This document shows, piece by piece, positions 7,343 to 15,423 of a stretch of DNA of 16,160 nucleotides. Within the stretch, counting starts at the first letter, position 1, and the number at the start of each line of letters is the position of its first letter. The stretch is from Bacteroidia bacterium (GTDB taxonomy: Bacteria > Bacteroidota > Bacteroidia > Bacteroidales > UBA12481). Under the pieces are notes generated by a model. The model had not been told where the DNA came from, searched no databases, and saw nothing but the letters and a program-made list of their open reading frames with translations. Position numbers and translations under genes: made by a program. The stretch covers positions 1 to 16,160 of the forward strand of contig JAPLDV010000046.1 in the NCBI GenBank assembly GCA_026391235.1, in the 5' to 3' direction.

Positions 7343-8293
7343 ATGCCAACCAACCTCCTCCCCGTACTCTCCGATATCCTCAATGCCCACGCCCGAATCC
7401 GCCCGTTCATTCATTGGACCCCTGTTTTAACCTCCCGGAGTATCAACGAGATTCTCGGTGCGGAATTCTTCTTCAAGTGCGAGAACTTCCAGAAAGTCGG
7501 AGCTTTTAAGTTCCGCGGAGCTACAAATGCCGTGTTATCGCTGACTCCGGAAGAACTTTCAATGGGGGTGGGGACACATTCTTCAGGGAACCATGCTGCC
7601 GCGCTGGCTCTGGCAGCCCGCAACTCGGGTGTACCGGCCTATATCGTGATGCCCCGCACAGCTCCTGATATTAAAAAGATCGCCGTGGCCGGATACGGTG
7701 GCATAATTGCCTATTGCGAGCCGACTCTTGAAGCGAGGGAAACTACAATGGCTAAGGTTCAGCAGCAGACCGGCTGCACTTTTATCCATCCTTTTAACCG
7801 GTTTGAAATCATTGCGGGGCAGGGAACTGCTGCTCTGGAACTTCTCGGGGATCAGCCTGAATTGGATATCATAATGGCTCCCGTTGGCGGCGGCGGTCTT
7901 TTGAGCGGAACCGCCATTGCTGCAAAATCCATCATACCGGATATCACCGTGTGGGCTGCTGAACCTGCCAATGCCGATGATGCCTTCCGATCTTTGCAAA
8001 TGGGATCCATTCAGTCGGCGGTTCCACCCAATACTATCGCCGATGGCCTTCTCACTTCATTAGGACCGCTTACTTTTGAAGTGATCCGTAACCGCGTGGA
8101 TCGCATCCTTCTCTGCCCCGAACCCAACATTATAGAAGCCATGAGGCTTATCTGGGAACGCATGAAAATCATCATCGAACCCAGCTCAGCCGTCCCGCTC
8201 GGCGCTCTTATAGCCAATCCCGATAGTGGATGGAAAGGAAAAAGAATCGGCATCATTTTAAGCGGAGGCAACTGCCGGGTGAAACTGGCGTAA
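7343..8293 (+). CDS. PLP-dependent serine/threonine dehydratase or serine racemase family protein
   Basis: A 316-residue fold-type II PLP enzyme. The Schiff-base lysine is Lys56 in V-G-A-F-K-F-R-G-A. S-S-G-N-H-A-A-A-L-A (~residues 80-89) binds the substrate carboxylate. The glycine loop P-V-G-G-G-G-L-L-S-G (~178-187) grips the phosphate, and S-G-G-N lies near the C terminus. There is no ACT regulatory domain, so it is not the feedback-regulated biosynthetic IlvA. It could deaminate threonine, serine or 3-hydroxyaspartate, or racemise serine; K-C-E-N-F-Q-K-V-G-A-F-K resembles the eukaryotic serine racemase/Sry1 branch. Substrate choice cannot be fixed from sequence. It lies 169 bases after the S9 peptidase with palindromic repeats between, so co-transcription is uncertain. 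A TCTATTTG (7312-7319) is one base off the -7 consensus. Confidence 0.85.
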   Translation: MPTNLLPVLSDILNAHARIRPFIHWTPVLTSRSINEILGAEFFFKCENFQKVGAFKFRGATNAVLSLTPEELSMGVGTHSSGNHAAALALAARNSGVPAYIVMPRTAPDIKKIAVAGYGGIIAYCEPTLEARETTMAKVQQQTGCTFIHPFNRFEIIAGQGTAALELLGDQPELDIIMAPVGGGGLLSGTAIAAKSIIPDITVWAAEPANADDAFRSLQMGSIQSAVPPNTIADGLLTSLGPLTFEVIRNRVDRILLCPEPNIIEAMRLIWERMKIIIEPSSAVPLGALIANPDSGWKGKRIGIILSGGNCRVKLA

Positions 8294-8302
8294 TAATGTA
8301 AC

Positions 8303-8337
8303 GGTTGTCGGTTGTCAGTTGTCGGTTGTCAGTTGTG
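8303..8337. repeat. Heptamer tandem array 2a (GGTTGTC/AGTTGTC, 5 units)
   Basis: Five units of period 7: GGTTGTC, GGTTGTC, AGTTGTC, GGTTGTC and AGTTGTG. It begins 9 bases after the stop of the dehydratase gene. As a rotation it reads CAGTTGT/CGGTTGT in the sense of that gene, fitting the same core as the other arrays. Between it and the next palindrome (8338-8401) I see only G/T-rich sequence with no clear feature. Confidence 0.8.
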
Positions 8338-8401
8338 ATGGAGGTTGTTGTGATTGTTGTGTGGGTTGCAGGTTACAAGGGCCTGTTGCTTAATGCCAGC
8401 A

Positions 8402-8419
8402 AGACGCAATTATGCGTCT
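8402..8419. repeat. Short palindrome preceding heptamer array 2b
   Basis: AGACGCA (8402-8408) pairs perfectly with TGCGTCT (8413-8419) around ATTA, and CTAC follows. It matches the palindrome at 2342-2359 at nearly every base of the core and, like it, is immediately followed by a heptamer array leading into the 3' end of a minus-strand gene. Confidence 0.65.
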
Positions 8420-9587
<1,168 letters not shown>

Positions 9588-9591
9588 ACTT

Positions 9592-10485
9592 CTATTTTTT
9601 ACTGGATTTAAACAGAATTTCCTTCTCTTCCTTCGATAACCCCTCGTAGCCGTTCCGGGCAATCTTGTCCAGAATCTGGTCGATCGTACGCTGTTCAGCT
9701 GCCCGGCGTGCATTGTATTCCATGTCCGTTTCGGGCCGGCCTTCCGGTTTTTTATATTTGACCTTCATATTTGGCCGGCGCTTGAATAAGCTGAATAAGG
9801 TGTCCATGAACCGGTTAAATCCTTTTGACATGTCTTTTCCCCTGTGCAATTGAGTGGCGTAAAGAAAGCCAAACAGTGCGCCTCCAAGGTGCGCCAGATG
9901 GCCACCGGCATTTCCCGACCGCATACTCAGCACATCAATCAGAACTGTTACCAGAGCAATATATTTCAATTTCACAGGTCCAAAAAACATCAGGTACAGA
10001 GTGTAATCAGGCACATAAAATGCAATGGCCATCACGATGGCTAAAACCGCAGCAGAAGCACCCAATGCAACAGATTGCCCCACTGATGCCTGAAAGGCTG
10101 GAAACAAATTAAAAGCCAGAACATATACCAACCCCCCGGTCAGACCGCCGATCAGGTAAACAGAAATCAGTTTTTTTGGATTCAGATATTCAAGAAAGAT
10201 CTTTCCAAACCAGTACAACCAGAGCATGTTGAACAGGATATGGAAAAAATCGTAATGGAGAAACATGTAACTGATTATGGTCCATGGCTTTCTTAGAATC
10301 ATCTGAGGGTTTGCAGGAAGAGCCAGGTAACTCAAAACCAGTTGCTCAAGGTTCTCCTGTTTGAAAAGGAAAAACAGAACACCCAGGATCTTAAGGAATA
10401 GGTAGACTCCAACATTGATCATAATCAGCTGCGTGAGCGTGCTACGCTTGCTGAAAGTCCGTTTAAATTCATCGAAAGCATTCAT
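9592..10485 (-). CDS. Rhomboid family intramembrane serine protease (second of tandem pair)
   Basis: A 297-residue six-helix rhomboid with a cytosolic-type C-terminal tail. The proposed dyad is Ser144 in L-G-A-S-A-A and His199 in G-G-H-L-A-H-L-G-G. The preceding Y-M-F-L-H...F-H-I-L-F-N-M-L-W segment is the characteristic helix-2 motif. Rhomboids cleave transmembrane segments of client proteins within the membrane; the clients here are unknown. Residue 145 is Ala where many members have Gly (GxSG). The tail (~215-297) is charged, with a predicted helical R-R-A-A-E-Q-R-T-I-D-Q-I segment and a C-terminal E-G-L-S-K-E-E-K-E-I-L-F motif. ATG 10485 lies 2 bases after the upstream rhomboid stop; a TTG at 10491 would overlap it. 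It is tightly packed with the EEP gene (4-base gap), so one operon is likely. Confidence 0.9.
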   Translation of the reverse strand: MNAFDEFKRTFSKRSTLTQLIMINVGVYLFLKILGVLFFLFKQENLEQLVLSYLALPANPQMILRKPWTIISYMFLHYDFFHILFNMLWLYWFGKIFLEYLNPKKLISVYLIGGLTGGLVYVLAFNLFPAFQASVGQSVALGASAAVLAIVMAIAFYVPDYTLYLMFFGPVKLKYIALVTVLIDVLSMRSGNAGGHLAHLGGALFGFLYATQLHRGKDMSKGFNRFMDTLFSLFKRRPNMKVKYKKPEGRPETDMEYNARRAAEQRTIDQILDKIARNGYEGLSKEEKEILFKSSKK

Positions 10486-10487
10486 AA

Positions 10488-11309
10488 TCAATAAAATTGC
10501 TGTCGTTTGTTCCGGTTCCAGAACTTTATCAGGAGAAAACCAAAAATCATTCCACCAAGATGGGCAAAATGGGCAACATTGTCTCCTGGCTGGTTCCAGA
10601 TGGCTGATACGAATTCAATAATCCCGTATCCCAGCACAAACCATTTGGCTTTGATGGGTATCGGCGGAAAGAGGAGCATAAGTTGAGTATTGGGGAACAG
10701 CATCCCGAAAGCAAGCAGTACGCCGAAAACGGCTCCGGAGGCACCAACAGTCGGGATGTTCATCCGCAGGTGCATCAGTTGCCGGATATATTCGGGCGCC
10801 TGCCCCAGGTAAATCGGATTGTTCGGATCGGAGGCCCAGTTGGAAACAAACTCAGATACCTGCCCCTGATATTCGGGAAACCGGTGCTTCAGAAATTCTG
10901 CAAAAGCATCAGGAGAAAGGGTATTGATAACTGCCTGGGCTTCGTTGGCCATCGATCCGATCGCCAGAGCGTTTACCAGCAAATGAAGCGCTGCCGCACC
11001 TAAACCAGTCACGAAATAGTATATCAGGAAACGCTTGCTTCCCCATACTGATTCAAGCACCCGGCCAAACATCCAGAGTGCGAACATGTTAAAGAACAAA
11101 TGAGTAAACCCGCCATGCATAAACATGTGCGTGATAAGCTGATACGGCCGGAAGAGTTCCGAACCCGGATAATATAAACCCAGATACCTAACCAGATCGA
11201 CCCTACTACCCAATAAATAGGTGGCAAGAAAAAATATCACATTAATTATCAGCAGATTCAACACCACAGGTGGCATCGATCCTCCCCGGCCTCCAAATCG
11301 TTCAAACAT
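10488..11309 (-). CDS. Rhomboid family intramembrane serine protease (first of tandem pair)
   Basis: A 273-residue rhomboid. The dyad is Ser191 in V-G-A-S-G-A-V-F-G and His250 in H-F-A-H-L-G-G. The helix-2 motif M-F-M-H-G-G-F-T-H-L-F-F-N-M-F lies at ~62-76. Between helices 3 and 4 there is an insertion of ~65 mostly polar residues (~120-185) that the downstream paralogue lacks; it should face outside and could gate substrates (inference). A strong AGGAGG ribosome site 5 bases before ATG 11309 supports this start, although such sites are often weak or absent in this phylum. It follows mutL after ~240 bases filled with palindromic repeats. Confidence 0.92.
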   Translation of the reverse strand: MFERFGGRGGSMPPVVLNLLIINVIFFLATYLLGSRVDLVRYLGLYYPGSELFRPYQLITHMFMHGGFTHLFFNMFALWMFGRVLESVWGSKRFLIYYFVTGLGAAALHLLVNALAIGSMANEAQAVINTLSPDAFAEFLKHRFPEYQGQVSEFVSNWASDPNNPIYLGQAPEYIRQLMHLRMNIPTVGASGAVFGVLLAFGMLFPNTQLMLLFPPIPIKAKWFVLGYGIIEFVSAIWNQPGDNVAHFAHLGGMIFGFLLIKFWNRNKRQQFY

Positions 11310-11347
11310 AATTTCCTCCTACTTCTATATTAAGCTCAAATGTCCCT

Positions 11348-11548
11348 TGTCATCCCCGCGAAAGCGGGGACCTCTCCCCCCTGCACTGCGCCCTTTTCTG
11401 TCATCCCCGCGAAAGCGGGGACCTCTACCCGCTGCACTGAGTGTCCTTGTGATCCCTGCGAAAAGCCTGCCCTCGCGAATGCGAAGGCCGGGACCTCTCC
11501 CCCCCTGCTCTGGGCCCCTTTTTGTCATCCCCGCGAAAGCGGGGACCT
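11348..11548. repeat. Cluster of four GAAA-loop palindromes in ~50-base tandem units
   Basis: Three intact hairpins TCCCCGC-GAAA-GCGGGGA lie at 11353-11370, 11404-11421 and 11528-11545. A fourth, expanded and degenerate copy lies at ~11448-11495. Each is preceded by TGTCA (or TGTGA) and followed by CCTCT or CCTAT. The spacers share CTGCACTG or CTGCTCTG and a C/T-rich run, so the repeating unit is ~50 bases, with the expanded copy longer. The cluster fills the gap between mutL and the first rhomboid; its final ACCT overlaps the mutL stop codon (11547-11549). Similar palindromes are known as dispersed repeats in many bacteria. They may stabilise mRNA or block 3' exonucleases; that role is inference. 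Confidence 0.8.
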
Positions 11549-12329
11549 ATGCAAGCCTCCTTTCAATCTCCTCCATCGGTAAAATAGTCAGTACCGGTTT
11601 GCCTCCCGGGGTGAATTGTGGTTCGCTGCAGGCAAACAACCTGTCGATCAGTACTGTTACTTCTTCGTCGTGCAGCGGGCGGATAAACGAAAGGGATGAT
11701 ACCCGCGCTGCCGTTTTTGCTACCTGCTCACTGAACTGACCGGCCAGATCCGGTGTTTCATTCTTAAGTTGTTCCAATAGTCCTTCAATCAAAGCTTTGG
11801 GGTCACTGGCATCAACAGAGGCGGGTACCGAACTCATAATAACACTTTGTCCGCCGAAAGGCTGTATGTCGAAACCGATAGCTGTCAATTCGTCACTCAA
11901 ATCCAAAAGTAAATTCAGGTCGACGGGGTTAAGCTCAAAGGTAAAGGGGAACAGAACCTTCTGCCTCACACCGCCAGGCTCAGTCATGTTCCGTATAAAA
12001 TCCTCAAAAAGAATTCTTTCATAAGCCCTGACCTGATTAACCACCATCAGCCCCGATTTAACAGGAATCATGATATATTTATTTTTGAGCTGCAGGCTGG
12101 CGCGGGTATCCTGTCGTAATCCTGCAAGCTCGGCCTGCTCCTTCTCCTGCTCCTGAATTGGGGTATATAACCGCTCCCACCCGGTCACCTGGGCCTCGCG
12201 TGATTGGAGTCCTGTACGCGGATCAAAGTTCCGGGGTTGATCATCGCTGTCGAATGGATTAAAATCATGGTTAACATGGATAGTTGGCGGGTTAACCACT
12301 TGTCCCGGCCGGAAATAGGGAATTTCCAT
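11547..12329 (-). CDS. mutL: MutL C-terminal fragment (linker and dimerisation domain)
   Basis: The frame is open from the lesion at ~12405, and its first ATG is at 12329. It holds a proline- and acid-rich linker (residues ~1-85) and the C-terminal dimerisation domain (~85-260), ending F-T-P-G-G-K-P-V-L-T-I-L. Where endonuclease-type MutL has D-Q-H-A-x-x-E-R, this reads N-Q-V-R-A-Y-E-R-I-L-F-E, so the metal-binding Asp and His are missing. The distal C-P-H-G-R-P motif reads T-P-G-G-K-P. Either this lineage has a non-endonucleolytic MutL or the domain has drifted. I doubt it is translated on its own, because no clear ribosome site precedes ATG 12329. Confidence 0.7.
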   Translation of the reverse strand: MEIPYFRPGQVVNPPTIHVNHDFNPFDSDDQPRNFDPRTGLQSREAQVTGWERLYTPIQEQEKEQAELAGLRQDTRASLQLKNKYIMIPVKSGLMVVNQVRAYERILFEDFIRNMTEPGGVRQKVLFPFTFELNPVDLNLLLDLSDELTAIGFDIQPFGGQSVIMSSVPASVDASDPKALIEGLLEQLKNETPDLAGQFSEQVAKTAARVSSLSFIRPLHDEEVTVLIDRLFACSEPQFTPGGKPVLTILPMEEIERRLA

Positions 12330-12388
12330 TGCCCCTTCCCGGTCAAAATCCAGTGTGGGTGTCAGGTTGAATTTGCCCAGTGCCTCCC

Positions 12389-13315
12389 TTACCGAAGCTT
12401 GAATAATTTTGTTGGATGAACGTTAACGTCGATACGAGACGGATCGATCTCGATATAGATAAAATAGGCCGGAACCGAATCGCCCGGTATAAGTTCTTCA
12501 TAACATTGAGTTACAGCTTTATGGAAATACGGATGCTTCATGAACCTGCCGTTTACAAAAAAGAATTGTTCTCCGTATGTTTTCCGGGCAAACTCAGGTT
12601 TTCCAATATAACCGCTTATCCCCATCATGGTGGTTTCGGTTTTCAGATTGACAAGCTGCTGAGCCATTGTTTTACCGAACAGATGTTGGATCCGCTCAGG
12701 AAGTCTGGCAGCAGCAAGATTATATACGTCCGAATCGTTATGATGAAGTAGAAAGGTTATTTCGTGGTGGGCAAGCGCAATTCGCTGAAATTCAATTATA
12801 ATTTGTTTTAGCTCGGTTGAATTGGCCTTGAGGAATTTCCGGCGGGCCGGAACATTATAATATAGGTTCTTTACTGAGATGCTGGTGCCCCCCGGACACG
12901 CTGCGGGTTCCTGCAACTCAAATTCTGATCCATTGATCTTGACCCGGGTGCCTGCTTCCGAACTGCCGGTTTTTGTCTTGAGTTCGATCTGGGCAATAGC
13001 CGCAATGGCAGCCAAAGCCTCACCGCGGAATCCCATGGTCCGGATGGTATAAAGGTCATCCGCCTGGCGGATTTTGGACGTGGCATGCCGTTCAAAGCAG
13101 AGTCGTGCATCGGCATCGGTCATCCCAGACCCATTATCCACCACCTGCACAAGAGTGCGCCCTGCATCTTTAATAATCACCTGGATCCGGTCGGCACCGG
13201 AATCCACCGAGTTCTCCATTAATTCTTTAACGGCCGACGCAGGTCGCTGAATGACTTCTCCTGCCGCAATCTGGTTAGCAACCGAATCGGGTAATACCTT
13301 GATTAATTCTGTCAT
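12389..13315 (-). CDS. mutL: MutL N-terminal fragment (GHKL ATPase and transducer domains)
   Basis: A 308-residue frame starting at ATG 13315. ATPase motif I is [12 protein letters not shown], with the presumed general base Glu31 and Mg-binding Asn35. Motif II is D-N-G-S-G-M, with Asp60. Motif III is G-F-R-G-E-A-L (residues 95-101). The transducer domain ends in [10 protein letters not shown], whose lysine contacts the nucleotide in known MutL structures. All ATPase residues are intact, so this fragment could still fold and hydrolyse ATP if made, but it lacks the dimerisation domain. The last five residues after T-P-T-K-type sequence are out of frame. Confidence 0.8.
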   Translation of the reverse strand: MTELIKVLPDSVANQIAAGEVIQRPASAVKELMENSVDSGADRIQVIIKDAGRTLVQVVDNGSGMTDADARLCFERHATSKIRQADDLYTIRTMGFRGEALAAIAAIAQIELKTKTGSSEAGTRVKINGSEFELQEPAACPGGTSISVKNLYYNVPARRKFLKANSTELKQIIIEFQRIALAHHEITFLLHHNDSDVYNLAAARLPERIQHLFGKTMAQQLVNLKTETTMMGISGYIGKPEFARKTYGEQFFFVNGRFMKHPYFHKAVTQCYEELIPGDSVPAYFIYIEIDPSRIDVNVHPTKLFKLR

Positions 13316-13322
13316 CAGTAAA

Positions 13323-13631
13323 TCAGGTTTTGTCGGCTATCGCCAGTATGCGAATAATATAATAGCCGATCAGGAGAATTAAGCCGATGAAGACGATTGT
13401 TAATAATCTTCTGCTGATCAGCGATTTTCCCGGTTTCCCTGATTTCCCGTACAGCGCATCATGCCGGCTTCGCATCCGGCCCCGAATGTTTGGTACATAA
13501 TGACCGGCCGGATTCTCTTCTATCTCCTTCTTGACTTCCTCAATCCGAGTTTCAAGCTCCTCCTTCCTTTCATCGTAGAACCGGGGTATGTAAGTGAATT
13601 GCTTCGGTTTCTCAGTTCTGAATAAAGCCAT
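13323..13631 (-). CDS. Small conserved membrane protein upstream of mutL, function unknown
   Basis: A 102-residue protein. The N-terminal ~70 residues are highly charged, with a helical [17 protein letters not shown] segment, then a basic R-G-R-M-R-S-R-H stretch. One transmembrane helix lies at ~residues 76-97, giving an N-in topology by the positive-inside rule. No known catalytic motif is present. It is the first gene of the mutL operon (7-base gap to mutL) and follows a promoter-like element at 13664-13692. I recall similar small proteins in front of mutL in other Bacteroidota, but cannot confirm that here. Confidence 0.75.
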   Translation of the reverse strand: MALFRTEKPKQFTYIPRFYDERKEELETRIEEVKKEIEENPAGHYVPNIRGRMRSRHDALYGKSGKPGKSLISRRLLTIVFIGLILLIGYYIIRILAIADKT

Positions 13632-13663
13632 AATAAGAAAAATTATCTATTGAGTGTAACAAA

Positions 13664-13692
13664 CAAAAATACGAAAATGATTTTCCATCAAG
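13664..13692 (-). promoter_or_regulatory. Bacteroidota promoter for the small membrane protein/mutL operon
   Basis: On the minus strand CTTG (13692-13689) is followed after 17 bases by TATTTTTG (13671-13664), an exact TAnnTTTG. The -7 box lies about 32 bases before the ATG at 13631. The -33 box is one base off TTTG and the spacing is slightly short, so confidence is moderate. Confidence 0.5.
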
Positions 13693-13731
13693 CCAGGTTT
13701 TACGCATCTATATTACTTTAAACAAATAACT

Positions 13732-15270
13732 ATGTTGGTACGGACATTTGCAAGTGCAGTATTTGGGATCTCTGCAAGCACCATTCGCGTGGAGGTCCAG
13801 GTAAGTGAAGGCATCGGCTATTTTCTTGTCGGGTTGCCCGATAATGCGATCCGGGAGAGCCAGCAACGAATCGTTGCAGCGCTGAGTACGCTTGATTACC
13901 GGTGGCCAGGTAAAAGGGTAGTTATCAATCTGGCTCCGGCGGATGTGCGCAAGGAGGGCTCTGCCTATGATCTCCCTTTGGCTGTGGGTATTCTTGGGGC
14001 AAACGAACAGTTGAAAACCGATGATTTCGATCGGTTTATTTTGATGGGAGAGCTTTCTCTGGATGGTGGACTTCAGCCTGTTACCGGAGTTTTACCGATG
14101 GCCATGAAAGCAAAAGAGGAAGGCTTCAGAGGAATCATTATTCCGATGGTCAATGCCCGCGAAGCAGCTGTAGTGGAGGGATTGGATGTGTACGGCATGA
14201 ATACCCTTTCTGAAGTAATCTCCTTTTTTACCGGAGGCGAGCGGCCTGAACCGGTCAGGATTGATGTCATTGCGGAATTCCAGCGCCAATATAATCAGTT
14301 TGAATCCGACTTTCAGGATGTTAAAGGACAGGAAAATGTTAAAAGAGCACTGGAGGTGGCTGTGGCGGGTGGACATAATGTGTTAATGGTTGGGCCTCCG
14401 GGTGCAGGGAAAACCATGCTTGCCCAGCGCCTTCCCGGGATCATGCCCCCGCTCTCGATGCAGGAGGCCCTCGAAACTACCCGTATTCATTCGGTAGCAG
14501 GAAAACTCGGTGCCAATGCAACACTCATTACACGCCGGCCATTCCGCTCCCCGCACCATACCATTTCCGACATCGCTTTGGTTGGGGGTGGCTCCGTACC
14601 AAAACCCGGAGAAATATCACTGGCACATAACGGAGTGTTATTTCTGGATGAATTACCGGAATTTAAACGATCGGTGCTCGAAGTGCTCCGCCAACCCCTG
14701 GAGGACAGGGTAATCCATATCTCGAAGGCCCGGTATGCCATCCAGTATCCCGCCAGCTTCATGATGGTGGCTTCGATGAACCCTTGCCCGTGCGGATTCT
14801 TTAATCACCCTGATAAAAAATGCACTTGCGGCAATGGACACGTTCAGAAATACCTGAGCCGGGTTTCCGGGCCACTCCTCGACCGGATCGATCTGCATAT
14901 CGAAGTTGTACCCGTTAGTTTTGATAAACTTGCCGAACTGCCACCTGCTGAATCGAGCACCAAAATTCGCGAAAGGATCATCAGAGCCCGCGAGATTCAA
15001 TCAAAAAGATTTTTGGAGGTGCCGGGTGTCTATTGCAATGCACAAATGTCATCCCGCCTGATGCGGAAATTTGTTCGAATCGATGAGCCCGGACGCTTGA
15101 TCCTGAAACAAGCTATGGAACGATTGGGATTGTCGGCACGCGCTTACGACCGCATTCTGAAAGTGTCATTAACCATTGCCGACCTCGAGGGTTGCCCGGC
15201 CATCAAACCGCATCATCTGGCCGAAGCTGTGAATTACAGAACGCTCGACCGGGATATGTGGGGGGCATAA
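13732..15270 (+). CDS. yifB: YifB/ComM family Mg-chelatase-like AAA+ ATPase
   Basis: A 512-residue protein of full family length. The N-terminal ChlI-like domain (residues 1-~170) carries V-G-L-P-D-N-A-I-R-E-S and V-I-N-L-A-P-A-D-V-R-K-E-G. The AAA+ module has Walker A G-P-P-G-A-G-K-T (221-228) and Walker B L-F-L-D-E (Asp306, Glu307). The F-R-S-P-H-H-T-I-S motif lies between them, and a cysteine-rich N-P-C-P-C-G...C-T-C-G insert follows. The C-terminal Mg-chelatase domain has L-S-A-R-A-Y-D-R. The close homologue ComM is a hexameric helicase promoting branch migration when incoming DNA is integrated during natural transformation; a role in recombination is likely here. It is divergent from the mutL operon, with a 100-base shared promoter region. 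A heptamer array begins 2 bases after its stop. Confidence 0.93.
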   Translation: MLVRTFASAVFGISASTIRVEVQVSEGIGYFLVGLPDNAIRESQQRIVAALSTLDYRWPGKRVVINLAPADVRKEGSAYDLPLAVGILGANEQLKTDDFDRFILMGELSLDGGLQPVTGVLPMAMKAKEEGFRGIIIPMVNAREAAVVEGLDVYGMNTLSEVISFFTGGERPEPVRIDVIAEFQRQYNQFESDFQDVKGQENVKRALEVAVAGGHNVLMVGPPGAGKTMLAQRLPGIMPPLSMQEALETTRIHSVAGKLGANATLITRRPFRSPHHTISDIALVGGGSVPKPGEISLAHNGVLFLDELPEFKRSVLEVLRQPLEDRVIHISKARYAIQYPASFMMVASMNPCPCGFFNHPDKKCTCGNGHVQKYLSRVSGPLLDRIDLHIEVVPVSFDKLAELPPAESSTKIRERIIRAREIQSKRFLEVPGVYCNAQMSSRLMRKFVRIDEPGRLILKQAMERLGLSARAYDRILKVSLTIADLEGCPAIKPHHLAEAVNYRTLDRDMWGA

Positions 15271-15272
15271 AT

Positions 15273-15314
15273 GCAGTAGGCAGTAGGCAGTAGGCAGTGG
15301 GCAGTGGGCAGTGG
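15273..15314. repeat. Heptamer tandem array 3 (GCAGTAG/GCAGTGG, 6 units)
   Basis: Three GCAGTAG units then three GCAGTGG units, beginning 2 bases after the yifB TAA stop. The unit is the same as array 2b in opposite orientation; relative to the adjacent gene both read CAGTAGG. It is followed by a degenerate GCTGCCGTGGG and then GGGATGACA, which matches the conserved left edge (TGTCATCCC, reversed) of the palindrome family. Confidence 0.88.
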
Positions 15315-15345
15315 GCTGCCGTGGGATGACAGTTTTGCATAACAT

Positions 15346-15377
15346 AAAAGGAAGGAGCCACGCTCCTCCCTTTTTTT
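15346..15377. terminator. Bidirectional Rho-independent terminator between yifB and the repeat-protein gene
   Basis: AAAAGGAAGGAGC (15346-15358) pairs with GCTCCTCCCTTTT (15362-15374), with one A/C mismatch and a three-base CAC loop. It is followed by a continuing T-run to 15377. The A-run on the left gives a T-run on the minus strand, so it can terminate both convergent genes. Confidence 0.8.
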
Positions 15378-15423
15378 ATGCAGGAAGAGCAGAGCCCTTC
15401 CTTATATATATCGAAACTCTCTT

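Larger units (their letters stand above)
11547..13315 (-). pseudogene. mutL: mutL, DNA mismatch repair protein, split by a frameshifting deletion
   Basis: Together the two halves give a MutL of roughly normal size with one lesion. The N-terminal frame runs through the ATPase and transducer domains up to N-V-H-P-T-K, then reads L-F-K-L-R and stops at TAA (12389-12391). In the next frame the expected downstream MutL sequence resumes at once ([13 protein letters not shown]) and continues to the normal C terminus. Between N-V-H-P-T-K and this helix, MutL proteins normally carry about 13 residues of the type T-E-I-K-F-E-D-E-x-x-I-W; these are absent. This fits a ~40-base deletion near 12404-12410, which also shifts the frame. 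MutL couples MutS mismatch recognition to strand repair, so loss should raise mutation rates. The alternative is a sequencing or assembly error in this strain. It is 7 bases downstream of the small membrane protein gene. Confidence 0.8.

Noticed and set aside
9588..9713. 42-residue N-terminal extension of the EEP protein
   Set aside because: It overlaps the conserved 3' end of the rhomboid gene and would place a basic, non-membrane stretch before the first helix.
11348..11548. CRISPR array
   Set aside because: The repeats are perfect hairpins with similar, not unique, spacers; only four copies, one degenerate, and no cas genes.
11221..11739. 172-residue plus-strand frame across the palindrome cluster
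   Set aside because: Its S-P-R-K-R-G-P-L repeats are the palindrome units translated; the flanks are antisense to rhomboid and mutL.
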